From the NCBI GenBank assembly GCA_902495305.1, contig CABUWG010000003.1, positions 1 through 64,000 on the forward strand: a stretch of DNA of 64,000 bases, in the 5' to 3' direction. This DNA is from an uncultured Pseudomonadota bacterium (GTDB lineage Bacteria; Pseudomonadota; Alphaproteobacteria; RF32; CAG-239). This document shows, piece by piece, positions 35,921 through 45,231 of the stretch. Every line of letters begins with the position of its first letter. Position 1 is the stretch's first letter. The position numbers and the translations under genes were made by a program. The notes below the pieces were generated by a model. That model saw only the letters and a program-made list of their open reading frames with translations, ran no database searches and was not told where the DNA came from.

Positions 35921-37018
35921 ATGAACCCGAAAGAAAACAAAGTATTATCCGAGTATTTCAAAAAAATTGAAAAAGCGGAACAGGTTGTCTTACAGTCCAA
36001 CGATACCGAGGCTATTTTGTATTTTATTGAAAATGCGTTAATCAGCGATAAAAGTATTGACTATCTTTTTCATTTTGCCAACAAGAAATATAAAATGCTC
36101 TTTCTGGACAGACGGAGTAATTTTACGCCAGCTCAGCAGATTTCAATTTGCAAGTTTGGCACCACTGAAATGATAAATCAACTCATAAACAAGCTTCATT
36201 TCCGTGAAACCATAATGTCAAACGTTGAAAACCTGATACCAGCAGCTGAAAGAATCCTTTTGGGACCGACCAAACAAGCTGTCCTATATGACTATCTCAT
36301 AACTTTCGGCATCAGTTTGAATCCTGAAAATCTGTTACAGTTTTTTCAGACTTCTAAAAATGAAGTCATTGAAGAATACTTTAAAAGACATGAAGTTATT
36401 CCGATAAATGCCGCAAGATTTGAAGAATTAAATCAAAGAGGGCTGGGAGATTTGCTTATTGAATACTGGCACAACTGCAAACTTGACAAAGAAACATATA
36501 TGGCTGTTTTTGAGAGCGATTTGGAAAAACTGAAAACAAAAATCATCCAAGATCCTGCAGAAACCCGAAAATTTGACGCCGACTTTGTCAAAAAATACGG
36601 TTACGAGGGACTGATGAAATATCCGTTTTCCGGACTGACAAAAGAGGCTCAAAAAATTTTGTATGAACAAGATAAAGACCTATTTTGGAACTATTGCATA
36701 AAATACAAAATTCATATGTTGGGCGAATATCAGGAAGAACTGAGAACAGACAAAAACCGCGAAAAACTTTGGCTGGAATTGCTCAAAACCGGATTTATTG
36801 AAGACGATGTCTTGAAAAAAGTTATATTGCAAGAACCGCAGCAACTGCCTCTTTACATCGAGCATAATACTAACCAACATTGGACAGCCGCTTGCATGAT
36901 AATTTCTTGTGCACCGGCACCACTGGCAAAAATAATGGGAAAGAAAGCAAAACACCACCCAAGCTGTCGAGAAGCTTATGAAAAACGCTTCAACTGGTTT
37001 CAAAGAACTTTCGGATAA
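35921..37018 (+). CDS. orphan helical protein of unknown function
   Basis: I do not recognise this 365-residue soluble protein. It is almost all alpha-helical, rich in Lys, Glu, Leu and Phe. It carries weakly repeated pieces (LFHFANKKYKMLFLD, IEEYFKRHEVIPINAARF and DLLIEYWHNCKLDKETYM) that suggest a helical-repeat scaffold. No catalytic motif was seen. The ATG has no ribosome binding site; its leader includes ATTATTAAT, like other orphans here. It is a single gene between its own promoter and a terminator shared with the opposite DUF2155 gene. Confidence 0.6.
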   Translation: MNPKENKVLSEYFKKIEKAEQVVLQSNDTEAILYFIENALISDKSIDYLFHFANKKYKMLFLDRRSNFTPAQQISICKFGTTEMINQLINKLHFRETIMSNVENLIPAAERILLGPTKQAVLYDYLITFGISLNPENLLQFFQTSKNEVIEEYFKRHEVIPINAARFEELNQRGLGDLLIEYWHNCKLDKETYMAVFESDLEKLKTKIIQDPAETRKFDADFVKKYGYEGLMKYPFSGLTKEAQKILYEQDKDLFWNYCIKYKIHMLGEYQEELRTDKNREKLWLELLKTGFIEDDVLKKVILQEPQQLPLYIEHNTNQHWTAACMIISCAPAPLAKIMGKKAKHHPSCREAYEKRFNWFQRTFG

Positions 37019-37021
37019 TAC

Positions 37022-37058
37022 AAAAATCCCCCGACCTTACACAGGTCAGGGGATTTTG
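37022..37058. terminator. bidirectional terminator
   Basis: AAAATCCCC-c-GACCT pairs with AGGTC-a-GGGGATTTT around a 4-base loop, with one mismatch. It is flanked by A-rich and T-rich sides, and ends both the orphan gene and the leftward DUF2155 gene. Confidence 0.85.
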
Positions 37059-37074
37059 TGTCTTAAACCTAAGA

Positions 37075-38217
37075 CTATTCTGCCAGCGATTCTGCCTGAA
37101 TATCCAGTTTGGGCTCCGGTGCTTCAAGTTCAATCAGCTGGTCTTCGTCAATCATGCCGTTTTCCTCAATCTCATCACTGGTAACCAGCGGAATTTCCTC
37201 AGCCATATCCTTTTCTTCATGAATCTCCGTATCTTCCAGTTCTTCAGACGAAATCGGCTTGGCATTTTTTAACAATTCCGGCAGCATGGCCTCATGTTCC
37301 GGTGTCAGGACAATGCCTTCTTCACCGCCGTTTTTCATATTGTCTGCCTCAGAAAGCGCCTCGTCTTCACCGCCTTTTTTAATGACAATAAAATCACTCG
37401 GCAATTCCTCAGCCGGCGCGGCTGCCGGTTTTGCTTCATATTTCGGAGCCTCGGCCGTCCCGTTGCTGTTAATTTTAATCAATGCTTTGGGCGCATCTTC
37501 ATCCGGCAGCAAATCAGGCTCGGCAACCTTGTCTTTACTGTCGGCAACAGGCTGTTCCTTGGCGTTTTTGGCTTTTTGAAATTCCGCAATGGCTTTTTCG
37601 GCTTCTTCTTCAATGCTCAACTGAGTTTCATCGGCGACAGCCGGATTCTCTACAGCGCTTCCGCCGTCAATCACCTTTTCTTCCGCAGCTTTTTGAGCTG
37701 CAGCTTCCGCTTCGGCCACGGTTTCTTTACGAGGACGGGGCAGGGAAGGCTCTTTGTCATCTTCGGCCTTTTGAACAATGCTGTTGCGTATTTTCAGCTC
37801 TTCTTCCGTCAAAAGCTTAGACTTGTCAACGTCCGTATTCAGACATTTAAGAAGCCATACGTCATAAATCGGATGAGCCACGGCATTAAGCGCCGGAGAA
37901 GAAGACATCATCCATCCGCGAAAAATATTAACCGGATTCTCCGTCTGATAATTGTCCACCACGTCAACATAGGCAAAATTCTCCGGCGTTTCTTCCGGAG
38001 ATCTGGTCTTGCAGGAACGGACAACAATCGAAAAAGTCCCGTATTCAGCCTGACCGTTAACCGGCACCTCCACAAGAGATACCTTGCCGGTAATCTTGTC
38101 CATTGCCTGCAATTGCGCCGTATTCATGGCAATTTCGCGCGCAGCAGCACTCCCTGCAAAAAAAGCAGAGCAGAGCGCCGTCACACACAAAAGTCTATTT
38201 ATTCTCACTGCTGCCAT
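37075..38217 (-). CDS. DUF2155-domain secreted protein with long acidic tail
   Basis: The 380-residue protein has a signal peptide ending GSAAA and a DUF2155 domain (about residues 45-125): FSIVVRSCKTRSPEETPENFAYVD, then FRGWMMSSSPALNAVAHPIYDVWLLKC. This is conserved in alphaproteobacteria, where it commonly lies beside mlaD. The remaining 250 residues are low-complexity, acidic and Ala/Pro/Glu-rich, much longer than the usual tail. Two cysteines in the domain may form a disulfide. Its start overlaps the end of the upstream mlaD-type gene by 23 bases, so it is translated with it. The role is unknown but probably belongs to lipid transport to the outer membrane. Confidence 0.85.
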   Translation of the reverse strand: MAAVRINRLLCVTALCSAFFAGSAAAREIAMNTAQLQAMDKITGKVSLVEVPVNGQAEYGTFSIVVRSCKTRSPEETPENFAYVDVVDNYQTENPVNIFRGWMMSSSPALNAVAHPIYDVWLLKCLNTDVDKSKLLTEEELKIRNSIVQKAEDDKEPSLPRPRKETVAEAEAAAQKAAEEKVIDGGSAVENPAVADETQLSIEEEAEKAIAEFQKAKNAKEQPVADSKDKVAEPDLLPDEDAPKALIKINSNGTAEAPKYEAKPAAAPAEELPSDFIVIKKGGEDEALSEADNMKNGGEEGIVLTPEHEAMLPELLKNAKPISSEELEDTEIHEEKDMAEEIPLVTSDEIEENGMIDEDQLIELEAPEPKLDIQAESLAE

Positions 38218-38659
38218 TATCGGTCACCATAAAAATAATTTCACCGACCATATCTTCCAAAGTCTTAAAGTCTTTAGTATTTTTAATCATATCGCCGTCT
38301 TTCAGGAAAACATTTTCTTTCCCCGGCTCGATTTTAATAAACTTGTCACCGACCAAACCATCGCCGACAATAACAGCCGTACTGTCAACCGGCAGTTCGA
38401 TATTGGAAGCCAGACTCATCTTGACATCGGCGGAATAATCCTCGTTATCCAAAGTCTGTCCGATAACCGTACCAACCTTAATACCGTTGATTCGCACGTC
38501 AGACCCCACGTTCAAACCGCCGACCTTCAAAAACTTCGCCGTAACCGTGTATCCTTTAACCACTTGCAAATCCGAAACATTATAAGCAAAATACAGGAAG
38601 AACGCGGCCACCAGAACCACGACAATACCCATGATTGTTTCTACAGGCTTCTTATTCAT
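38195..38659 (-). CDS. mlaD: MlaD-family lipid transport protein (paralogue 2)
   Basis: MlaD proteins are inner-membrane-anchored MCE-domain proteins that carry phospholipids through the periplasm. The 154-residue protein has a single N-terminal membrane helix (VETIMGIVVVLVAAFFLYFAY) and an MCE domain (VTAKFLKVGGLNVGSDVRINGIKVGTV, then DGLVGDKFIKIEPG). ATG 38659 was chosen for its AAGGAG spacing; a TTG at 38668 is in frame. It follows a second MlaD gene and precedes the DUF2155 gene. No mlaE or mlaF is adjacent. Confidence 0.9.
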   Translation of the reverse strand: MNKKPVETIMGIVVVLVAAFFLYFAYNVSDLQVVKGYTVTAKFLKVGGLNVGSDVRINGIKVGTVIGQTLDNEDYSADVKMSLASNIELPVDSTAVIVGDGLVGDKFIKIEPGKENVFLKDGDMIKNTKDFKTLEDMVGEIIFMVTDNGSSENK

Positions 38660-38685
38660 AAACTCCAACTCCTTAAATTACACAA

Positions 38686-39174
38686 TTATTTATTTTTATT
38701 ACGATTAGCTTTGCCGATACTGACGATTCTGTCGAGCAGTTCTTCAATCACCATGGCATCCTGCGTATAAGAGAACTCACCGCCGGCCGGAATAAAATCC
38801 TCGGATCCGCCTGCTTCAATCTCAATATACTTCGGCCCCATCAGCCCCGAACTGACGATTGAAGCGCTGCTGTCATCGGGAATGTTAATTCCGTCTTTAA
38901 TCTCCAAAGTCAATATGGCTTTAAAATTGTCATCCAGCTTGGCATCAACCACACGCCCGACGGTCATTCCGGCCAGCCGCACCAAATCGCCGACCAAAAG
39001 GCCGTCTGTACGATTATAGCGCGCCATTACGGAATAATATTTTCCGCCTTCGGCATGCTCGATATTTCTGCGTCCGGCCACAAACAACGCCCCGACGGCA
39101 ATCAAAAACAAGGCCACCCACAATCCGGTTTTCAGGGAACGGGCTTCTTCTTTGGAATAAACTTCTTCAGACAT
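38686..39174 (-). CDS. mlaD: MlaD-family lipid transport protein (paralogue 1)
   Basis: The 162-residue protein has a charged N-terminus (SEEVYSKEEARSLKTG), one membrane helix (LWVALFLIAVGALFVAG) and an MCE domain (YYSVMARYNRTDGLLVGDLVRLAGMTVGRV, then SSGLMGPKYIEIEAGG). It is clearly related to the next gene, yet the two differ in most positions outside the MCE core. Two MCE proteins could form mixed hexamers or serve two ABC complexes. GGAG lies seven bases before the ATG. Its promoter region is shared with the divergent ABC operon. Confidence 0.9.
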   Translation of the reverse strand: MSEEVYSKEEARSLKTGLWVALFLIAVGALFVAGRRNIEHAEGGKYYSVMARYNRTDGLLVGDLVRLAGMTVGRVVDAKLDDNFKAILTLEIKDGINIPDDSSASIVSSGLMGPKYIEIEAGGSEDFIPAGGEFSYTQDAMVIEELLDRIVSIGKANRNKNK

Positions 39175-39334
39175 TTCAACTCCGATAAAATATTTTTTTC
39201 ATTTTGCATATATAAATAAAGTAAAATAACGTTTTTGTCACCAACCTTTTTGAAAAAATGAAAAAAGTTGTTAAAATTTAAAATTAACTTGCTAATATAA
39301 AGAAGACACAACAAACAAAGCCGGATAAAAAACA

Positions 39335-40054
39335 ATGATTACAGTCAAAAACCTGTGCAAAGATTTTAACAACATAAAAGCGCTGAATAATATCAACTTT
39401 ACCGTCAGGCGCGGAGAAATCGTGGCGCTTCTGGGACCGAACGGCGCCGGAAAATCAACACTGATGCGCCTGCTTTCTGGTTACATCGACCCCACGGCCG
39501 GAGAAATCGAGATTTTCAAGCAAAAGTATGACAGCAACCGCCGACAAATTCTTTCCGAACTCGGCTATGTGCCGGAAAGCGCTCCGTTGTATAGTGAAAT
39601 GACCGTCTTTGAATTTTTAAAATTCATGGCGGCTGCCCGCGGCCTTTCATCAGCAGAAACCGGCAAAAGAATTGCCGAACTCACACGGCAGTTTGAACTG
39701 GACAATGTTCTGACCCAAAAATGCGAAACCTTGTCCAAAGGCTTCAAACGGCGGGTTGCCGTTGCCGGCACATTAACGTCGTCCCCGCGTATCCTGATTT
39801 TAGACGAACCGACCGAAGGCCTTGACCCCAACCAGAAATTTGTACTCAGACAATTTCTGAAAGACTACGCCCGTAAAAACATCGTCATCATCTCCACCCA
39901 TATTATGGAAGAGGTGACCGCTTTGGCTTCCCGAGTGCTTCTGCTCAACCGCGGCAAACTGGTAAAAGACACAACCGCCACCCTCCTGAGTGAATTAAGC
40001 CCCGATAACAGTCTGGAAACAGCCTTCCGCCGCATTACCCAACAAAAACAATAA
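39335..40054 (+). CDS. ABC transporter ATPase, Gld-type
   Basis: The 239-residue ATPase shows Walker A GPNGAGKST at residues 34-42, the signature LSKGFKRRV (near residue 136), Walker B ILILDEPTEGLDPNQ and the H-loop ISTHIMEE. Together with the next three genes it forms the architecture known from GldA/GldF/GldG and similar systems: ATPase, ABC-2-type permease, GldG-like auxiliary, DUF4340 protein. These export machines lack an assigned substrate outside gliding Bacteroidetes. It is the first gene of this operon, with GGA-like sequence before the ATG. Confidence 0.88.
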   Translation: MITVKNLCKDFNNIKALNNINFTVRRGEIVALLGPNGAGKSTLMRLLSGYIDPTAGEIEIFKQKYDSNRRQILSELGYVPESAPLYSEMTVFEFLKFMAAARGLSSAETGKRIAELTRQFELDNVLTQKCETLSKGFKRRVAVAGTLTSSPRILILDEPTEGLDPNQKFVLRQFLKDYARKNIVIISTHIMEEVTALASRVLLLNRGKLVKDTTATLLSELSPDNSLETAFRRITQQKQ

Positions 40055-40068
40055 ATCCGGAGAATAAA

Positions 40069-40800
40069 ATGCTCAAACAAATCGCCCTGATTTTTCAAAA
40101 AGAATTCTGCTCGTTTTTCCGCACCCGTCTGGCCTATTTTGTTCTGGGAATTTATCTTTTCTTGAGCATGTTTTGCACATTTTATCTCGGACTGTATTTT
40201 GACATCTTAAATGCCAACCTGTTTTCGTTTTTTTACTTTCAGGTAAACATTCTGATGCTGCTCGTTCCGGCTCTGACCATGCGGCTGTGGGCAGATGAAT
40301 ACAAAACCGGCAGCATAGAACTGCTCCTGACCCAGCCTTTGTCTTACACCGCTGTCGTTATCGGCAAATTTCTCGCCGCCTGGGGATTATGCCTGCTGAT
40401 GCTGGTCTGTACCTTTCCGCTCTGGCTCTACACCGCAGTCAGCCTTCCGGCCGACAACCTGAACATTGCCGCTTCTTACTTTGGCTGTTTCTTAATCAGC
40501 GGCAGCATGTGCGCCGTCGGCTGCATGGTGTCCGCCTTCAACAAAAGCCCGATTGTTGCCTACCTGAGCAGTGTTTTATTGCTCACGTTATTGATTATCG
40601 TAAACTATAATTTTATTTTCAACGGCCTGAATTTGTCCGGCAGCCTGACTATCCGCTTTACCCAGTCGCTCAACTTTTTCTATCATCAGAGCACGTTGCT
40701 GAACGGACAGCTCGGACTGGACAATATAATATATTATGCAACCATCACGGTCTTGACGCTTTGGCTCAACCGGATAACCATTGAATACAAACGCAGTTAG
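40069..40800 (+). CDS. ABC-2-type permease, GldF-like
   Basis: The 243-residue membrane protein has six transmembrane helices. It contains EFCSFFRTRLAYFVLGIYLFLS, then LMLLVPALTMRLWADEYKTGSIELLLTQPLSY, a typical ABC-2 permease coupling segment, and VIGKFLAAWGLC. It lies 14 bases after the ATPase gene with a CGGAG ribosome site and should pair with it in the inner membrane. Confidence 0.88.
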   Translation: MLKQIALIFQKEFCSFFRTRLAYFVLGIYLFLSMFCTFYLGLYFDILNANLFSFFYFQVNILMLLVPALTMRLWADEYKTGSIELLLTQPLSYTAVVIGKFLAAWGLCLLMLVCTFPLWLYTAVSLPADNLNIAASYFGCFLISGSMCAVGCMVSAFNKSPIVAYLSSVLLLTLLIIVNYNFIFNGLNLSGSLTIRFTQSLNFFYHQSTLLNGQLGLDNIIYYATITVLTLWLNRITIEYKRS

Positions 40801-40810
40801 GAGCCTGAAA

Positions 40811-42721
40811 ATGCAAAAATCAACGGTTCAAAAAATCAAAAACAGCATAATCATCAGCCTTTTTGCCTTATTGCTTTTGGCTTCATTTATTCTGATAAAC
40901 ACAACCTCAGGCGCTTTATTCTCCGGCAGCCGCGCCGATTTGACCTCTGACCGCCTGAACACCCTGAGCCCGCGCTCGGAAGAGATTATTGCCGGCATCA
41001 ACAAACCGGTATATATCAAACTATACCTGTCTTCGCAAATCTCCCGCCAAAACCCTATCCTCGCTCAATACGCCCAAAACGTCATCCGGCTGCTCGGCCG
41101 TTATCAGGACAAATCCAACCACCTGATAAAAATGGAAATACTTGATCCCGAGCCCTATAGCAATGTCGAAAACGAGGCTAAAACCGCCGGACTGGTTCCT
41201 TTGCCGGACAGCGGAAACGAAAAACTCTACTTCGGCGCTGTTTTTAGTGATGACAAAGGGCGTTCTTATACCATACCGCAGTTTTCACCGCAACGGCTTA
41301 ACTATCTGGAAAATGACCTCAGCCGTGCTGTGTCGAACATTCTCATGCCCAAACGCAAAGTCATCGGAATAGCCTCGGATCTTCCGCTCGTCAACCCCGG
41401 ATTTATGAACGCCGAAAAAGCCAAAAACTGGACTTTTGTAAACCTTTTGGCCAAAGACTATACCATAGCGCCAATATCCACGACAACTGCAGAAATTCCG
41501 AATGTCAATGTTTTGATGGTTGTAGCAACCGGAAAACTCCCGTCTTTGTTTATCTATGCCCTTGACCAATACATTCTGCGCGGCGGGCGCCTGCTGTTGA
41601 TTATTGATCCGGCCTCAGAAATCAAAAAACGCCTTTACCCCGGCATTCCGGATGAAAACCTGAACCTGAATGCGCTCCTTGACAATCTGGGCATTCACTA
41701 TGTGCCGGATCAGGTTCTGGGTGACCGCGAACAGGCCGTAGAAGCCTTTTTTGCCGCAACCGAAAACGCCGACGCCCGAAACCATATCTATTATCCGTGG
41801 ATAAAGATAAAAGCGCCGCATCTAAACCCGCAATCGCCGCTGACTGCCGGTCTGAACAGCATTTTCTTAAAAAGCCCCGGAGCCTTTACCCTAAAAGATG
41901 AAGACGGACACACAACCGAAAGTCTGCTGGCCACCTCGGAAAACACCATGCTGACGGCGGCCAATCTGGTCAAATTCGCTCCCAAAGCCGATGTCCTGCG
42001 TTATATGGATGCCAAACAACAGGTTTATTCCGCGGCAGCTTTGTCCCAAGGCACATACCATACCGTCTTTGCCAAAAATCCTTTGGGAAACAGTGCTTAT
42101 GCCAAACAGATTCTGCCGTTTTTAACCACTTCTGTCGCACCGGCACAAATCATTGCCGTTTCCGATTCTGATATTTTGGATGTCAAAAACTGGACAGCGG
42201 ACGAGAATACAAATGATTTTGCCGAAGACGATTACAACCTGACACCGTCCGACAATAACTTTGACTTTATTCAAAGAGCCGTTGACTTTCTGAGCGGAAA
42301 CCCCGGTGCCATGAATGTTGCTGCCAAAAAATACGGCGGCAGCCGCCAAACGCTGGCCGATGTCTTTTATCAGGACGGCCTGAAAACCCGTGAAGCCGCC
42401 TACAAAGAAGTCAATAACCGGCTGGAAGAGAACCAACGCAAATTAGACACAATTAACATCATGCTGGAGAGCAATTCCGCTTTCGGTACGGCGCAGACGC
42501 TCGGCGAAATCGACGCTCTTAAAAATCAAATCCTGCAGGAGAAGAACGAGCTCCGCCGCATAGAATATCAGATAAAGTCAGAAGTCACGCACCGTGAACA
42601 CATGGTTGCCCTGATAAATACCGTGATTGTACCGTTAGTGCTCCTGCTGCTTATCGCCGCAGTTCACTTATGGCTGTCACATCGCAACAACCGTCAGGCA
42701 GGGAGATTAATCAATGAATAA
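40811..42721 (+). CDS. GldG-like ABC auxiliary protein
   Basis: The 636-residue protein has an N-terminal membrane helix, then a large periplasmic region beginning DLTSDRLNTLSPRSEEIIAGINKPVYIKLYLS (GldG_N pattern), the stretch LMVVATGKLPSLFIYALDQYILRGGRLLLIIDPASEI typical of ABC-type uncharacterised transport auxiliary proteins, a coiled stretch near residues 555-600 and a C-terminal transmembrane helix. ATG 40811 follows AGGAG; a longer frame from 40781 is inside the permease gene. It overlaps the next gene by eight bases. The role in export is unknown. Confidence 0.85.
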   Translation: MQKSTVQKIKNSIIISLFALLLLASFILINTTSGALFSGSRADLTSDRLNTLSPRSEEIIAGINKPVYIKLYLSSQISRQNPILAQYAQNVIRLLGRYQDKSNHLIKMEILDPEPYSNVENEAKTAGLVPLPDSGNEKLYFGAVFSDDKGRSYTIPQFSPQRLNYLENDLSRAVSNILMPKRKVIGIASDLPLVNPGFMNAEKAKNWTFVNLLAKDYTIAPISTTTAEIPNVNVLMVVATGKLPSLFIYALDQYILRGGRLLLIIDPASEIKKRLYPGIPDENLNLNALLDNLGIHYVPDQVLGDREQAVEAFFAATENADARNHIYYPWIKIKAPHLNPQSPLTAGLNSIFLKSPGAFTLKDEDGHTTESLLATSENTMLTAANLVKFAPKADVLRYMDAKQQVYSAAALSQGTYHTVFAKNPLGNSAYAKQILPFLTTSVAPAQIIAVSDSDILDVKNWTADENTNDFAEDDYNLTPSDNNFDFIQRAVDFLSGNPGAMNVAAKKYGGSRQTLADVFYQDGLKTREAAYKEVNNRLEENQRKLDTINIMLESNSAFGTAQTLGEIDALKNQILQEKNELRRIEYQIKSEVTHREHMVALINTVIVPLVLLLLIAAVHLWLSHRNNRQAGRLINE

Positions 42722-43694
42722 ACGCCTTTTGTTAAAAGCTTTTTTACTGTTTGTCATATCCGGCCTGTTCGCCGCCTTTTCCTTTTTGTGGCTCAACAGC
42801 CGCCAGCCGGCTTCACGATTGGGGCAATTAGTCTTTGCCAATGCCATAAATTATGAAAAAAGCGTTGATAAAATCACAATCTCAACCACCAAAGAAACCT
42901 TTGATCTGGTTTTGGCCAACAACTACTGGCGCGTCAACGGGGCAGAGGGCTACTATGCCGGCCTGATGCTGGTAAATGACCTGCTTTCTGCCATGATGCA
43001 GTCCGTTTATTACAGCAAACAGCCTGCCTCGCCGGAACTTTTAAAACAATACGGCTTGGAATTGAAAAGCGCCGGTGACAAAACAACCAATATCGCCTCC
43101 GTCAAAATTTATTCCCAAAACGTTCTATTAAATGAAATCAACCTCGGCCTGCGGAGCGAAAACGGACTTTATACTTATGCCCATATCCCCGGATCAAACG
43201 AAATATGGCTGATTTCCGGCAGTTTTACATTACCGCAGTACCGTTACTCCTGGTATCAGCAGCCATTGTTCTCTTACCCCGAATCAGCCGTAAAAACCGT
43301 TGCCTCTCTGAAAAACGGCAACAAGTCGTTGCTCATGCGGCTGAACAATAAACAGGACTTTGTTGACAAAGACCTGAAAAACGTCAGCATTCCGGCATTT
43401 TTTGATGAACTCAAATACGTGATTTTTGAAGACGTCAAACCCGTTAAAGACTTTGACTTCAGCCAATATCCGCAATCAAGAAAAATCCGGCTCGGCACCT
43501 TTTCCGGCCTGACGAACGAACTCATGATTTATACAAACGGCCAAAAATACTGGCTGACAACAAAATTATCTGCGGCAAACCTTACAACCGGCAAATTTAA
43601 GGATTATATAGCAAGCTATGAACTCCTCACTGCCGGCTGGATATTCGAGCTTCCGTCCGCCGGTGGGGAAATCTTGTATACCACCGAGTTTTAG
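42714..43694 (+). CDS. DUF4340-domain protein
   Basis: The 326-residue protein has one N-terminal membrane helix (FLLFVISGLFAAFSFLWL) and a periplasmic beta-rich region with the DUF4340 pattern: DKITISTTKETFDLVLANNYWRVN, a set of helices, then YGLELKSAGD and WLISGSFTLP. DUF4340 proteins often follow GldG-like genes, as here with an eight-base overlap. It probably completes the four-gene export system. No substrate is known. Confidence 0.85.
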   Translation: MNKRLLLKAFLLFVISGLFAAFSFLWLNSRQPASRLGQLVFANAINYEKSVDKITISTTKETFDLVLANNYWRVNGAEGYYAGLMLVNDLLSAMMQSVYYSKQPASPELLKQYGLELKSAGDKTTNIASVKIYSQNVLLNEINLGLRSENGLYTYAHIPGSNEIWLISGSFTLPQYRYSWYQQPLFSYPESAVKTVASLKNGNKSLLMRLNNKQDFVDKDLKNVSIPAFFDELKYVIFEDVKPVKDFDFSQYPQSRKIRLGTFSGLTNELMIYTNGQKYWLTTKLSAANLTTGKFKDYIASYELLTAGWIFELPSAGGEILYTTEF

Positions 43695-43703
43695 AAGGCT
43701 TTT

Positions 43704-45149
43704 ATGCAGACAGATAATGCAAGATGTGACTTTTTATTAAATATTTCAACCAATGCCTTGCTGGCAACAGACATCACCGGCCGGATTATTTATATGAACC
43801 GGGCTGCCGGCTATTTTCTGGCCTCCGAAGCCCTCGGCAGCAATCTGGCCGTATGGTCAGAAAATTGTGCACCGCAAATTCTGGCCAAAATCACCAATGC
43901 CGTCCGCTTGCAACAGCCCCAGTCCCTGCAGCTTTCTCTCCGCAGCAGGTGCTGCAATCTTTATTTTTACGGACACCAGCCCAATTGTTTTATCTGCATT
44001 GAAGATATTACCGAACGCAAACAACTGGCCGCCAGTCTGGATAAAACCGCACAAAGGCTGGAATTTGCGGAAAGAACGGCACATATCGGCTATTGGGAAC
44101 TGGACTTTGAACACAAAAAAATCTATTGGTCCGGTGAAATGTTCCGTATCTTCGGCGCCTCGGCATCAGATACCTCACCCAAAAAGAACCTCATTCGGGA
44201 GCAAATGCTCAAAGAAGACCTGCCGGTTTATAAAGAAAAATTGCGCGAACTGATTCGCAACGGCAAACAGGTTGAAGGACAAATCCGTATCAGAAAACAA
44301 ACCGGCGGATTGAGATATTGCTTCTTCAAAGCCGGAATCATTGACGACGACGGACATCGCAAAATCGCCGGCACGTTTCAGGACCTGACACCGCTCATCA
44401 AAACCCAGACCGCCTTGGAAAAAGCCAAAGAACTGGCCGAAAACATGAACCGTGACAAATCTTTGTTTTTGGCACAGGCCAGCCATGATTTGCGCCAACC
44501 CATGCAGGCTCTGGGCATGTTTATCAGCGCTCTGGCCGAGGAAAAACTGACTGATTATCAAAAAATGCTGTTGGATAAAATCGAAGCTTCGGCTGATAAC
44601 CTCAAATCATTGCTCGATAATCTGCTTGATTTGTCCAAACTCGAAGCCAATACCGGCATTGGCGATTTTTCAGAATTCAACATCGCGCTGCTGCTAAAAA
44701 AAATTGCCGGAGAATATCAGGAAATCTGCCGGCAGAAAAAAATCATCTTTCGTTTTTTTTCACACAATGCCGTTGTCTTCAGCGACCAGCTGATTTTGGA
44801 ACGCCTTATACGAAACCTGTTGAGCAATGCTGTCAAATATACCAAAAGCAAAATCATTCTTGGCTGCAAATGGCATAAAAACTACCTGCGCGTCATGATT
44901 ATTGACGACGGCACCGGCATTCATCCGGACGAACAAGAGCAAATTTTTGACGAATTTTATCAAAGCCGGCATATCGCAAACAACCGCAGCCGCGGCTCCG
45001 GACTTGGCTTGGCAATTGTCAGGAAATCGGCAGAAATTTTAGGTATTCATGTAAAACTAAAGTCAATACCGGAGCAGGGCAGCTGCTTTTGGTTTGACAT
45101 TCCTGTTCTGCATCGCCTCCCAAAAATCAAACAAAAACAACAAAATTGA
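43704..45149 (+). CDS. orphan PAS-domain histidine kinase
   Basis: The 481-residue protein has an N-terminal PAS domain (about residues 1-105), a second PAS/PAC domain (about 125-235, with YWELDFEHKKIYWS and IAGTFQDLTPLI), a HisKA dimerisation domain with His261 in LAQASHDLRQPMQAL and a HATPase_c domain (NLLSNAVKYTKSKI, IDDGTGIHPDE and SRGSGLGLAIVRKSAE). There is no membrane helix, so it should sense a cytoplasmic signal. No receiver domain or response-regulator gene is nearby. It sits nine bases after the ABC operon and may be read through from it. The LRQP version of the H-box is common in hybrid kinases. Confidence 0.9.
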   Translation: MQTDNARCDFLLNISTNALLATDITGRIIYMNRAAGYFLASEALGSNLAVWSENCAPQILAKITNAVRLQQPQSLQLSLRSRCCNLYFYGHQPNCFICIEDITERKQLAASLDKTAQRLEFAERTAHIGYWELDFEHKKIYWSGEMFRIFGASASDTSPKKNLIREQMLKEDLPVYKEKLRELIRNGKQVEGQIRIRKQTGGLRYCFFKAGIIDDDGHRKIAGTFQDLTPLIKTQTALEKAKELAENMNRDKSLFLAQASHDLRQPMQALGMFISALAEEKLTDYQKMLLDKIEASADNLKSLLDNLLDLSKLEANTGIGDFSEFNIALLLKKIAGEYQEICRQKKIIFRFFSHNAVVFSDQLILERLIRNLLSNAVKYTKSKIILGCKWHKNYLRVMIIDDGTGIHPDEQEQIFDEFYQSRHIANNRSRGSGLGLAIVRKSAEILGIHVKLKSIPEQGSCFWFDIPVLHRLPKIKQKQQN

Positions 45150-45189
45150 CAAAATAACGCTTGTATAAGACATAAAATTGTGATATTAT
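45148..45189 (+). promoter_or_regulatory. promoter repeat, copy A
   Basis: TTGTAT (45161-45166) and TATTAT (45184-45189) are separated by 17 bases. The sequence from GACAAAATAA through TGATAT is repeated nearly base for base at 45709-45749. It drives the orphan gene at 45232. Confidence 0.6.
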
Positions 45190-45231
45190 AAAAATGCAAA
45201 AATATTATTGTTAAATTAAAAAAATAAAGTT

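Noticed and set aside
37294..38232. Rightward 312-codon frame opposite the DUF2155 gene
   Set aside because: The leftward strand has a signal peptide and the DUF2155 motif; the rightward translation is Phe/Arg-rich and without signals.
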